A DNA stretch of 64,000 bases. It comes from Firm-04 sp946413695. GTDB taxonomy: Bacteria > Bacillota > Clostridia > Oscillospirales > Ruminococcaceae. The position numbers and the translations under genes are program-made. Within the stretch, counting starts at the first letter, position 1. Every line of letters begins with the position of its first letter. The notes beneath the pieces are model-generated. The model saw only the letters and a program-made list of their open reading frames with translations. It made no database searches and was not told the DNA's origin. Below are positions 7,904 through 15,914 of the stretch, one piece after another. Location of the stretch: the NCBI GenBank assembly GCA_946413695.1, contig CAMKLV010000002.1:1-64000 (forward strand), given 5' to 3'.

Positions 7904-10648
7904 TTAATTGAGACAGATCATCGAGAAATCGGAGATTGTGTATGTTCCGACGCCCTTATCCAGACCGATCAGGAATTTGACATTCGGATCCGACTGCGTC
8001 ATGGTGACGGTATCGGTGATCGTCTGCGCATTCGGCGTGAATGTGTGATCCTGATAGTAGTAGCTCTTGTATTCGCCGGTGCCCTGCTGGAACATCGAAT
8101 AGGTATTGATGTTCTGGCTGGTGCTGATCTTATAGGTCATGCGGTAGGTCTTGCCCGCCTGCAGCGAGACCGTGCTGCTGCTGACCTGCGCATACTGACC
8201 GGTGCGCGTGACATTGACCGTGACGCTGCCGTCATCGTTGTATTCGATCGAGCCTGCGCCGTCATTCATCCAGATGCTCCAGCCGAACTGGTCGATCATA
8301 TTCGGATCATCCTGCCAGTTATCCGGAATGCCGCAGAGCAGGTTCAGATGATGCAGCGCATATCTGCCGCGGTTCTGATAGAAATTGCGCAGAATCTTGA
8401 CATTGCTGTTAAAGCTTGCGCCGATGTTGAATCTGCGGTAGGTATCGTTTGTCGCATCCCTGAGCGCCGCCGCGAATTCGTCGATCTTTGCGGAGACCGC
8501 TGCGGAATCGAAATTCTCCTTCGCAATCGTCTGATAGCGCGTCCGGAACTGTGTTTTGAAATCAGAATTCTGCATCAGTTTGAAGAACAGCGAACCCATG
8601 CTGGTCATCTCGCCGGAGCGGTCCATATCCTTGAAATAATCGCGCCTTGCCGCGCACTGCCCGTCATAGCCGGAGGAATACTCCGTATCAAAGAGCAGGA
8701 ATCGCCATTTGCCGTCTGCGTATGCGTTGGCAGCATCCGTTTCATCCGCGCGCCAGATCATCCAGTTATTGTTGTTGATCATGCAGTCCCAGTTGACGAT
8801 ATAGCTTTCAAATGCGACAAAGTCAATGAAGCCGTCAATGTCGATTGTATCACAGACGCGCCTGTAGTTTGCCGCATTGCCCATATCCGCGGACATTGCC
8901 CAGCTCCAGAACTGCCGATAGCTCTGGTATGTGGATTCGAGACCGGAATACTCCTTGCCGTTTTTGATCGTGGTGACATTATCCGCATCGACATGATAAT
9001 GCGATTCGATATAGTTCTCGTCGAGCTTTTCCTGCATGGTGTATGCGCCCCAGAATTCGCCGTCAAGGAACACGATGTAATCCTGCTTTGCCTGTCTGCC
9101 GAGTGCCAGACCCTCCGCAAGCGACTGGTTCAGATCATCACGGAACCGGCAGTTGTCATAGCCGTTGCCGCCGTTGCGGATCGTGACCTTTTTGTATTCC
9201 TTGATCTTGGTGCCGTCGGTATCGCGCGCACCGCCCTCAAAGAAATCGTGCTGCATCTTGTTCGAGCCGTATTCGCGCCGTGCATAGAAGGTCATGCTCT
9301 TTTGCGGAAAGGCGGTGGACCAGTTGCCGGAAATGCGCACACCGACATCCTCTGTATACTTGAGCTTGCCCTGCTCGAACACCTGAATATTGCAGGGGCG
9401 CTCCCACTCCTTGCCTTCCATGTTGTAGTTTGTGGGATTGTCGCAGCTGCCGAGATCGAGATTCGGATCAAAGCTGCCGCTGTGTTTCCACCGGTCATAC
9501 TGATTGCCGATGACATAGATGCCGGTATCCGGATCGAAGAAGCTGCTGCTGTCGCCCGAGATCGAGAGCACCTTCATATCTTTGTAGTAGGCAGCGGTCT
9601 TGCCGACAAAATAGCTGTTGGTCGCAACCTCGCTGAACTGTCCCTTGCTGTCCTTGCAGACCGCGCGGACGATCATGCCCTTATCGACGCTGTAATCGGG
9701 GGGCGTATAGCCGCGCAGCGAAATTTCGCGGACTGCAGCAAGCTTGTTCTGATCGCTTGTGTTGTTCCGGATGCCGATGCTGCCCTGATACTGCTTTGCC
9801 GTTGACGATGTCCGCGGATCGGAACCGTCGAGCGTATAGAGCAAGCTGCAGCCCTCTGTGCCGGAAAGCGTCAGATCAAATGCCGCATCATAGAAACCGC
9901 TCTCCTGCGAGAAGACCGGCTTTTCCACGCGGTAGACTGTCTCCGCCTCGTCATTCGATGCCTTCGGCGTCGGTTTGAGCAGCCGGAAGCTCTCCCCGAT
10001 TCTGCCGTAAGTGACATCCGCGTCAAGCTCCGGCAGCGTCACGGTGTCGAGATCGCTGCCGTCCGGTGCAGTCAGATAGATGGTCTCACCGGCGGCACTG
10101 ATCTTGAATGCGGCATGCAATTCGCCCGTACCCGAATCGGTATCGTCGCAGAAGATGATCAGATATTCGCCGGCAGCGAGCCTTGCGCCCTCCGGAAACT
10201 TGAATTTCCAGCGGTTCTTGTCGCCGTCCGAGACGCCGATGCCGCTGAGATCACAGGCGGAATCGCCCGCGTTGTAGAGCTCGATCCAGTCCGGCGATGA
10301 GCCGTCCGCAGCCTTGAGGGCTGTTTTGTTCGTCGAGCAGACTTCATTGATCCGCAGACCGGATGCGCCCGAGCCCGCAAAAATCTGCCGTTTCAGCAGC
10401 GTCAGATCGGCTGCATTGATTCTGCCGTCGCCGTTGAGATCGCCGCCGGATGCGCTCCTGCCCTTTGTCAGCAGATAATCTGTCAGCGCACGCACATCTG
10501 CGGCATTGACCGCGCCGCTGCCGTCAATGTCACCGGCGAGCGCAGCGTCCGCGCGCAGCGCTGCACGATCTGTCATATCCAGCGTGCCGCCCGCAGCAGA
10601 ACAGACCGCCGCAAATGCACAGAGACCGGCAATCAGTTTTCTTTTCAT
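7904..10648 (-). CDS. Secreted dockerin-LTD-CotH kinase family protein
   Basis: Start at ATG 10648 (MKRKLIAG), 8 bases after AGGGGG. The protein has 914 residues. Residues 1-20 are a signal peptide. Residues 39-92 form a type I dockerin with two calcium loops (DIDGSGAVNAADV and DLNGDGRINAADL). Residues 97-195 look like a lamin-tail domain (INEVCSTN...DWIELYN). Residues 243-340 resemble a chitobiase/hexosaminidase C-terminal domain (YTLDGSDPRTSS). Residues 355-790 form the CotH kinase domain, with the catalytic-type segments FLDGEFWGAYTMQEKLDENY and RFLLFDTEYSSGYD. The C-terminal 110 residues look like a beta-sandwich carbohydrate-binding module. The dockerin implies attachment to a cohesin scaffold; no scaffoldin is in the window. 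CotH proteins of spore coats phosphorylate coat proteins, and the substrate of this extracellular form is unknown. It is monocistronic, with its own promoter and terminator. Confidence 0.85.
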   Translation of the reverse strand: MKRKLIAGLCAFAAVCSAAGGTLDMTDRAALRADAALAGDIDGSGAVNAADVRALTDYLLTKGRSASGGDLNGDGRINAADLTLLKRQIFAGSGASGLRINEVCSTNKTALKAADGSSPDWIELYNAGDSACDLSGIGVSDGDKNRWKFKFPEGARLAAGEYLIIFCDDTDSGTGELHAAFKISAAGETIYLTAPDGSDLDTVTLPELDADVTYGRIGESFRLLKPTPKASNDEAETVYRVEKPVFSQESGFYDAAFDLTLSGTEGCSLLYTLDGSDPRTSSTAKQYQGSIGIRNNTSDQNKLAAVREISLRGYTPPDYSVDKGMIVRAVCKDSKGQFSEVATNSYFVGKTAAYYKDMKVLSISGDSSSFFDPDTGIYVIGNQYDRWKHSGSFDPNLDLGSCDNPTNYNMEGKEWERPCNIQVFEQGKLKYTEDVGVRISGNWSTAFPQKSMTFYARREYGSNKMQHDFFEGGARDTDGTKIKEYKKVTIRNGGNGYDNCRFRDDLNQSLAEGLALGRQAKQDYIVFLDGEFWGAYTMQEKLDENYIESHYHVDADNVTTIKNGKEYSGLESTYQSYRQFWSWAMSADMGNAANYRRVCDTIDIDGFIDFVAFESYIVNWDCMINNNNWMIWRADETDAANAYADGKWRFLLFDTEYSSGYDGQCAARRDYFKDMDRSGEMTSMGSLFFKLMQNSDFKTQFRTRYQTIAKENFDSAAVSAKIDEFAAALRDATNDTYRRFNIGASFNSNVKILRNFYQNRGRYALHHLNLLCGIPDNWQDDPNMIDQFGWSIWMNDGAGSIEYNDDGSVTVNVTRTGQYAQVSSSTVSLQAGKTYRMTYKISTSQNINTYSMFQQGTGEYKSYYYQDHTFTPNAQTITDTVTMTQSDPNVKFLIGLDKGVGTYTISDFSMICLN

Positions 10649-10700
10649 TTCATGAACCCCCTGAAAATCATCGGATACAAACCAAAATTCTTGTATTTCT

Positions 10701-10729
10701 ATTATAGCTTTTTGTGCACTGCCCTGCAA
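10701..10729 (-). promoter_or_regulatory. Promoter of the CotH-dockerin gene
   Basis: On the minus strand, -35 TTGCAG (10729-10724), a 17-base spacer and a perfect -10 TATAAT (10706-10701) lie 53 bases before the start codon. Confidence 0.75.
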
Positions 10730-10856
10730 TGTGATATCATACAGATTATATGATATATTGTGCAAATCCGGACAAGGCAGCGTTTGTGCAAATCTGACAG
10801 ATTCGCTTTTGGATATTCGGCACATCGCCGAAATTCGGGAAATCCGCGATTTGATA

Positions 10857-10906
10857 TTGACATCGTGTCAGAATTGTGCTATCATGTCTATAGTGACATC
10901 GTGTCA
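10857..10906 (+). promoter_or_regulatory. Promoter with twin perfect operators for the second TetR regulator
   Basis: -35 TTGACA (10857-10862), 17 bases and -10 TATCAT (10880-10885) form the promoter. Two identical perfect palindromes, TGACATCGTGTCA, lie at 10858-10870 (on the -35) and 10894-10906 (at the start site), with 36 bp between their starts. Twin operators bracketing a promoter are the standard layout for tight repression by a dimeric TetR protein. Confidence 0.85.
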
Positions 10907-10930
10907 AAACGCAGAAAGGGGGCAATCATT

Positions 10931-11551
10931 TTGCCGAAAGGATCACCCGAGCTGACAGCATCCCGAAAAGAGGAGATCATCAACGCCTGTGAATCGCTCT
11001 ATCAGACGATGAGCTTCAAGGAGATCACAATCAAGGAAATCGGCGCTGTCACCTCATTTACGCGCACCTCGATCTATAACTATTTCCAGACCAAAGAGGA
11101 GATTTTCCTCGCACTGATGCAGCGCGAATACGAACGCTGGACTGCAGAGCTGCTGTCAATCGCGGCGGAGCACGAAACGATCACCGTTCCGGATTTTGCC
11201 TCGGCGCTTGCGCACTCGCTCGAGCATCACGAGCAGCTGCTGAAGCTGCTTGCGATGAATCACTATGATATGGAGGAAAACTCCCGTCCGGAGCGCCTTG
11301 TCGAGTTCAAGACCGCATACGGCGCATCGCTGGATGCCGCGCGCCTCTGCCTGAATAAATTTTTCCCGCAGACCGATGCGGAACGCTTTATCTTCGTATT
11401 TTTCCCGTTCCTGTTCGGCGTCTATCCCTACACCGTCGCTACGCAGAAACAGCTCGACGCAATGGCGGATGCCGGTATTCAGTTCAAAATGCACAACATC
11501 TATGAAATCATTTATTCCTGCGTGATGCAGCTTCTGGGAGGTACAGCATGA
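10931..11551 (+). CDS. TetR family regulator of the aldo/keto reductase cluster
   Basis: I choose the TTG at 10931, which has GGGGG 8 bases upstream and follows the operator-bearing promoter; the longer frame from 10760 would read back through that promoter. The product is 206 residues. The helix-turn-helix is at about residues 10-58 (ASRKEEIINACESLYQTMS, then EIGAVTSFTRTSIYNYFQTKEEIFLAL). The C-terminal part is helical, and its segment LFGVYPYTVATQKQLDAMADAG resembles the clostridial TetR group often found beside aldo/keto reductases. Its stop overlaps the start of the reductase (ATGA), so the two are co-translated. It should bind the twin palindrome on its own promoter and so control the whole cluster. 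Confidence 0.85.
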   Translation: MPKGSPELTASRKEEIINACESLYQTMSFKEITIKEIGAVTSFTRTSIYNYFQTKEEIFLALMQREYERWTAELLSIAAEHETITVPDFASALAHSLEHHEQLLKLLAMNHYDMEENSRPERLVEFKTAYGASLDAARLCLNKFFPQTDAERFIFVFFPFLFGVYPYTVATQKQLDAMADAGIQFKMHNIYEIIYSCVMQLLGGTA

Positions 11552-12585
11552 AATACACAAAGCTCGGCAATTCCGATCTGAACATTTCCCGCATCTGCAT
11601 GGGATGCATGGGCTTCGGCGATGCACAGAAAGGTCAGCACTCATGGACGCTCGATGAGGAACATTCCCGCGAGATCATCAGGCGCGGACTGGAACTCGGC
11701 ATCAATTTCTATGATACCGCAATCGCGTATCAATCCGGCACAAGCGAGCAGTTTGTCGGCAGAGCCCTGCGCGACTTCGCAGAGCGCGATGAGGTTGTTG
11801 TCGCGACGAAATTCCTGCCGCGCACCCCTGCGGATATCGAAGCAGGCATCAGCGGACAGGCGCATATCGAGCGGATGATCAACAAGAGCCTTGCAAATCT
11901 CGGCATGGACTATGTCGATCTCTATATCTATCACATGTGGGACTGGAACACCCCGCTCTATGATATCCTCGACGGGCTCAACCGGATTGTCAAAGCCGGA
12001 AAAGCGCGCTATATCGGCATTTCAAACTGCTATGCTTGGCAGCTTGCAAAGGCAAATGCACTCGCTGAAAAAGAGGGCTTTGCGAAATTCGTCAGCGTGC
12101 AGGGGCACTATAACCTGATCTTCCGTGAGGAGGAGCGCGAAATGGCAATGCTCTGTGCCGAGGACAACATCGCGATGACGCCTTACAGCGCACTCGCCAG
12201 CGGCAGGCTCGCAAGACTCCCCGGCGAAACATCCAAGCGCGCCGAGGAGGACAGCTATGCAAAATTCAAGTATGATGCCACAAAGGAGCAGGATGAAGTC
12301 ATCATCCGGCGCGTGGCGGAGCTTGCGGAAAAGCACGGCGTCTCCATGACAGAGGTGTCGCTTGCGTGGCTGCTGACAAAGGTCACGGCGCCGGTTGTCG
12401 GTGCGACAAAAATGCACCATATCGAGGGCGCGGCAAAGGCAGTTGATCTTGCGCTGACCGCCGAGGAGGCCGCCTATCTCGAGGAGCCCTATATCCCCCA
12501 TGCGCTTGCAGGCGTCATGGCACAGAACAAACCCGCAAACAAAGATGAAAAGCATGTCTGGTCTACAGGCAGCCAGAAGCTCTGA
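11548..12585 (+). CDS. Aldo/keto reductase
   Basis: A full-length 345-residue NADPH-dependent aldo/keto reductase of the YhdN/YajO type (TIM barrel). Visible marks are the N-terminal strand MKYTKLGNSDLNISRICMGC, the catalytic Asp and Tyr (INFYDTAIAY), Lys in VVVATKFLPR, His in DYVDLYIYHMWDW, and the cofactor-binding end WLLTKVTAPVVGATKMHHIEGA. It probably reduces an aldehyde or ketone metabolite. The ATG overlaps the TetR stop by four bases. The C-terminus (KPANKDEKHVWSTGSQKL) is complete. Downstream lies a truncated second member of the family. Confidence 0.9.
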   Translation: MKYTKLGNSDLNISRICMGCMGFGDAQKGQHSWTLDEEHSREIIRRGLELGINFYDTAIAYQSGTSEQFVGRALRDFAERDEVVVATKFLPRTPADIEAGISGQAHIERMINKSLANLGMDYVDLYIYHMWDWNTPLYDILDGLNRIVKAGKARYIGISNCYAWQLAKANALAEKEGFAKFVSVQGHYNLIFREEEREMAMLCAEDNIAMTPYSALASGRLARLPGETSKRAEEDSYAKFKYDATKEQDEVIIRRVAELAEKHGVSMTEVSLAWLLTKVTAPVVGATKMHHIEGAAKAVDLALTAEEAAYLEEPYIPHALAGVMAQNKPANKDEKHVWSTGSQKL

Positions 12586-12598
12586 GAACGTGCTGAAT

Positions 12599-12650
12599 CA
12601 TGTATCGCTGCGCGATGAATCATAATGGGGCTCCGCCCCATACCCCGCCA
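12599..12650. repeat. Short dispersed repeat fused to a truncated gene
   Basis: The stretch contains the hairpin ATCGCTGCGCGAT followed by ATAATGGGGCTCCGCCCCAT and ACCCCGCC. The first part recurs at about 19914 (ATCGCTTCGCGATT, then ATAATGGGCTC). The last 14 bases recur inverted at about 28159 (GGCGGGGTATGGGG). It abuts the point where homology to aldo/keto reductases begins. Confidence 0.6.
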
Positions 12651-13130
12651 GAGGCATGGCGCGCACTCGGGGACGCATACAAGGCGGGCAAGCGCCGTGC
12701 AATCGGCATCTCGAACTTTCTGCAGGGCGATGTGGACAGTCTCCGGGAGACGGCGGAAATCAAACCGATGGTCAATCAGGTGCTCTGCCATATCTCCAAC
12801 TCGCCGCTTGACCTGATCGACTACTGCACCGCAAAGGGCAACGTCATGGAGACGTACTCCCCTGTTGCGCACGGCGAGGCAATGAAGAATCCCAGGATCG
12901 CGGAAATGGCTGCAAAATACGGCGTCAGCGTGCCGCAGCTCTGCATCCGCTATGATATCCAGCTCGGCATGCTCGTTCTGCCGAAAACTGCAAATCCCGC
13001 ACACATGAAATCCAATGCAGATGTGGATTTCGTGATTTCGGATGCAGACATGGAGACACTGAAAGCAATCCCGCATATCGAAAACTACGGCGAACACAGC
13101 TTCTTCCCCGTGTTCGGCGGAAAATTCTGA
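12645..13130 (+). pseudogene. Aldo/keto reductase missing its N-terminal half
   Basis: Homology begins abruptly at EAWRALGDAYKAGKRRAIGISN and runs through NQVLCHISNSPLDLIDYC and VSVPQLCIRYDIQLGMLVLPKTANPAHM to a normal C-terminus. The first 100 or so residues of the barrel, which carry the catalytic Asp, Tyr and Lys, are absent. The frame extends back to an ATG at 12600, but that codon sits inside a dispersed repeat and has no ribosome site, so I treat the locus as a 5'-truncated pseudogene. The retained part belongs to the aldo/keto reductase subgroup that reduces 2,5-diketogluconate-type substrates, not to the subgroup of the intact neighbour. Confidence 0.8.
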
Positions 13131-13143
13131 GGAGGACAGTATC

Positions 13144-13899
13144 ATGAGTGAAAAAATCGTACAGACAGCGGGCAGAGAGCAGCTCGGCGCATTTGCCCCG
13201 ATGTTCGCGCATCTGAATGACGATGTGCTGTTCGGCGAAGTATGGAACGAGCAGGCGATCGACGTCAAGACAAAGTGCATCATCACGGTTGTCTCGCTGA
13301 TGGCATCCGGCATCACGGACAGCTCGCTTTCCTATCATCTGCAGAACGCCAAGGCACACGGCGTCACAAAGGAGGAAATCGCTGCAATCATCACGCATGC
13401 AACGATGTATGTCGGCTGGCCGAAGGGCTGGGCGGTGTTCCGGCTCGCAAAGGAGATCTGGAACGAAGCTGCTCCTGCACTGACCGAAAAAGACCGCTAT
13501 CAGAACACGATCTTTTTCCCGATCGGCGAGCCGAATCCCTACGGCGCATATTTCGTCGGACAGAGCTATCTGGCACCGGTTTCGACAGAGCAGGTTTCGA
13601 TCTTCAATGTCACCTTTGAGCCTGCCTGCCGCAACAACTGGCATATCCACCACGCAAAGAGCGGCGGCGGTCAGATGCTGATCTGTGTCGGCGGCAGGGG
13701 CTATTATCAGGAATGGGGCAAAGATGCCGTCGAGCTGACGCCCGGCACGGTGATCAATATCCCTGCAAATGTCAAGCACTGGCACGGTGCTGCGCCGGAC
13801 AGCTGGTTCTCGCATCTGGCAATTGAAATCGCTGGCGAGGAGGCATCGACGGAATGGTGCGAGCCCGTCTCCGATGCAGAATACGGTAAGCTGAAATAA
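13144..13899 (+). CDS. Carboxymuconolactone decarboxylase-like/cupin fusion protein
   Basis: The 251-residue protein has two domains. Residues about 1-115 are a CMD/AhpD-like helical domain (APMFAHLNDDVLFGEVW, then YHLQNAKAHGVTKEEIAAIITHATMYVGWPKG). It lacks a CxxC pair, so it is not an AhpD-type peroxidase. Residues about 125-245 are a cupin barrel with the metal-binding pattern NNWHIHHAKSGGGQML...GRGYYQEW and NVKHWHGAAP. This fusion is common next to aldo/keto reductases and flavodoxins in anaerobes; its substrate is not established. An AGGAGG site lies shortly before the ATG and 13 bases separate it from the truncated reductase. Confidence 0.85.
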   Translation: MSEKIVQTAGREQLGAFAPMFAHLNDDVLFGEVWNEQAIDVKTKCIITVVSLMASGITDSSLSYHLQNAKAHGVTKEEIAAIITHATMYVGWPKGWAVFRLAKEIWNEAAPALTEKDRYQNTIFFPIGEPNPYGAYFVGQSYLAPVSTEQVSIFNVTFEPACRNNWHIHHAKSGGGQMLICVGGRGYYQEWGKDAVELTPGTVINIPANVKHWHGAAPDSWFSHLAIEIAGEEASTEWCEPVSDAEYGKLK

Positions 13900-13935
13900 C
13901 CGTTCCGCGCCGCCGGAACAGAAACGAGGTTCCGT

Positions 13936-14337
13936 ATGAAAATTGTGATCCTGATGGGCAGCCCGAACCCGAACGGCTCCACGGCCATCCTTGTGCAGAG
14001 CTTCAGAAAGGGCGCTGAGGAGCGCGGGCACAAGGTCGAGGTCATTGATGTGTGCAGTCTGGAGATTCACCCTTGTACCGGATGTATCGCCTGCGGCTAC
14101 GAGGGCGACTGCGTGCAGGATGATGACAGCCGCATCGTCCGGAAGGCGCTGCTGACCGTCGCATGGAACGCCGACAACCGGACGTTCGAGGCGCTCGAAG
14201 CGCACTATAAAACGCTGGTGCGCTATATTCATCTGACGGATATGGGCATGGTGCTTGGATACGGCTGCAGCACGCCGGATATGACGAAATCCGGCAGCTA
14301 TCCGGAGCGTGCGTATCAGCTCGGCAGATCGCTGTGA
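13936..14337 (+). pseudogene. NADPH-dependent FMN reductase family protein with internal deletion
   Basis: The frame is open for 133 residues with a good start (GAGGTTCCGT before ATG). The N-terminal part is normal: MKIVILMGSPNPNGSTAI, the Cys cluster HPCTGCIACGYEGDCVQDDDS. After RIVRKALL it jumps to TVAWNADNRTFEALEAHYKT, which in the family lies after the strand and loop that hold the flavin (usually A.MIVF.SP.YYF...K.VIDR.Y). About 40-45 residues appear to be missing in frame. Family members are about 175-185 residues long. FMN binding is probably lost. A diverged small protein is an alternative, but both flanks look too well conserved for that. Confidence 0.65.
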
Positions 14338-14369
14338 GTGCCCGCCGTTTTTCATATGCATAAAACAAA

Positions 14370-14406
14370 GCCGCTCCAATCAGACAATGCATCTGACCGG
14401 AGCGGC
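14370..14406. terminator. Bidirectional intrinsic terminator
   Basis: GCCGCTCC (14370-14377) pairs with GGAGCGGC (14399-14406), with T-rich flanks on both sides (TTGATTTTAT rightwards, TTTGTTTTAT leftwards). It ends both the plus-strand redox cluster and the minus-strand SPFH operon. Confidence 0.75.
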
Positions 14407-14457
14407 TTGATTTTATCGCAAATTCAAAACACGGTGCGGAATCACATCACTTTTCCG

Positions 14458-14745
14458 TTATTTCCGCTCGTTCGGACCGGGGACAATGGTCAGACCGGGA
14501 CCGCCCTGCGGACGCGGGCCGGAAGGTCCTGCGCCGCCCTGCGGGGGCGTCTGGCGCTGAATCGCCTGACGTTCCGTCTGCTTGCCGACAAACTGGTCAT
14601 TCCGGATCTGCAGCTTCAGGCTGCCGGGGTTCACATAATCCGAAGCCTCATGCTTCTGCACAACAGAGTGAAGCTGTGAGAGCAGGCTTGCCAGCACAAT
14701 GCCGCCGACAACCAGCCCGATGATCAGCGGGATCAGAAATTGCAT
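14458..14745 (-). CDS. Small single-pass membrane protein
   Basis: I do not recognise the family. The chosen start is the ATG at 14745 (MQFLIP), 8 bases after GGAGG. The 95-residue product has one hydrophobic helix (about residues 3-25, LIPLIIGLVVGGIVLASLL), a polar middle and a tail rich in Pro, Gly and Gln (residues about 65-95) that is likely disordered. It is the last gene of the SPFH/zinc-ribbon operon, 15 bases after the zinc-ribbon gene. In B. subtilis the similar ydjG-ydjH-ydjI neighbourhood also includes small membrane proteins; a common role is an inference. Confidence 0.6.
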   Translation of the reverse strand: MQFLIPLIIGLVVGGIVLASLLSQLHSVVQKHEASDYVNPGSLKLQIRNDQFVGKQTERQAIQRQTPPQGGAGPSGPRPQGGPGLTIVPGPNERK

Positions 14746-14760
14746 ATTCACAGCCTCCTT

Positions 14761-15843
14761 TTATTGCAGCAGCATGCCGATCAGGTAACTGATGACGGTC
14801 ACGGCGGCGGTTACGGCGAGGAAGATGCCCCACGCCTTGCCCTTATCCGAAGGCAGATTGCCGACAAATTTGCCGCTCTGCCCGTTCATCGCAAAGGTAT
14901 ACTTCTGCCCGTTCCATGAGGTATTGAGCAGCCATACCGGATACAGCGCATATTTCGTCTGACCGTTGCGGAGCTGGATGCTGCTGCCCGCAGTCTCGAC
15001 GGAATCATAGCCCTGCACAGTCTTGCGGAACTCGTTGATTGTGCTCTGCCGGATGCGCTCGTTTGCGCGCTCGACGCTCTTTTCCGCATCGACATCGTAG
15101 CGGTCGGCAAGATAGCCGGAGAGGAACGCCGTCTGGAACGGAACCGCCTGCTTGAAATCAAACGGCTCGAGCGACTCCATCATGGTATCATCCATCTTCT
15201 CGGAGCCGTCCACAGGGACATTCGAGAATGAGATGCCGCCCTGTCTGCGGACATGGAAATTGCTCGTTTCCACATACTGGAAATTCTGGTCGCTCCAGCG
15301 GCGGATCTTCTTTGCACGGTAGCGGATATCCGCATCGACCTCCGCATCAAACAGCCACACGGGGACATAAACGCCCTTGATCTCGTCAATGTGATTCTGG
15401 CTCTTAAAGACCTTCGGGAGCAGCGGCTTGCCCTCCATATGCTTGAGCAGTGCCGCCTTTGCCGCCTCTTTGTCGAGCTTGAACGGAATCACGAGATCCG
15501 GCTTGAGATCGCCGGAGAACTGTCCGGTCATGATAACCGGATTGTCGCAGTACGGACACTTGGACGCAGCCGTTGTCTCATCGGCGACCACCTCACCGCC
15601 GCAGGACTGGCATTTGTAGATGCGCAGACCCTCTGCTTCGCCCTGCTCCCAGTCGCTGCCTGCTTCGGAATCCCAGTTCATTTCGGATTCCGGCAGCGCC
15701 TCATTGAGCTGTTCGTCGGTCGCCTGCAAAGTTGCAAGATCGAATTCCGAGAGACAATAAGGGCATTTCATCTGCTGCGAATTGCTGTCGAACTCGATTT
15801 TTGCGCCGCAGCTCGGGCATTTGTATTCGATCAAATCAGCCAT
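14761..15843 (-). CDS. Zinc-ribbon membrane-anchored protein (YdjG-like)
   Basis: The start is ATG 15843 (MADLIEYKCPSCG) with GAGGA 9 bases upstream. The 360-residue protein has two N-terminal zinc ribbons: CPSCG...CPYC (residues about 9-33) and CQSCGG...CPYC (about 76-100). A beta-rich central domain (DLVIPFKLDKEAAKAALLKHMEGKPLLP, then VYVPVWLFDAEVDADI) follows, and a C-terminal membrane helix (WGIFLAVTAAVTVISYLIGMLL). This matches the TFIIB-type zinc-ribbon protein family found next to SPFH proteins. In Bacillus the ydjGHI set lies with a phage-shock-like pspA gene and responds to envelope stress; transfer of that role here is an inference. Confidence 0.75.
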   Translation of the reverse strand: MADLIEYKCPSCGAKIEFDSNSQQMKCPYCLSEFDLATLQATDEQLNEALPESEMNWDSEAGSDWEQGEAEGLRIYKCQSCGGEVVADETTAASKCPYCDNPVIMTGQFSGDLKPDLVIPFKLDKEAAKAALLKHMEGKPLLPKVFKSQNHIDEIKGVYVPVWLFDAEVDADIRYRAKKIRRWSDQNFQYVETSNFHVRRQGGISFSNVPVDGSEKMDDTMMESLEPFDFKQAVPFQTAFLSGYLADRYDVDAEKSVERANERIRQSTINEFRKTVQGYDSVETAGSSIQLRNGQTKYALYPVWLLNTSWNGQKYTFAMNGQSGKFVGNLPSDKGKAWGIFLAVTAAVTVISYLIGMLLQ

Positions 15844-15873
15844 TGGTTGATTCCTCATTTCTATACAGATAAA

Positions 15874-15900
15874 ACCGGGCAGGATTGACTCCCGCCCGGT
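15874..15900 (-). terminator. Intergenic terminator-like hairpin
   Basis: In the minus direction ACCGGGC (15900-15894) pairs with GCCCGGT (15880-15874), followed by TTTTAT. It lies between the SPFH gene and the zinc-ribbon gene and may reduce downstream expression. Confidence 0.6.
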
Positions 15901-15914
15901 CTTTCAGCATCAGA

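Noticed and set aside
8045..9805. Long plus-strand frame opposite the CotH gene
   Set aside because: Same composition bias and no motif; the minus-strand protein has clear domains throughout.
12600..12645. The ATG at 12600 as the start of a functional short aldo/keto reductase
   Set aside because: It lies inside a dispersed repeat, has no ribosome site, and the product would lack the catalytic half.
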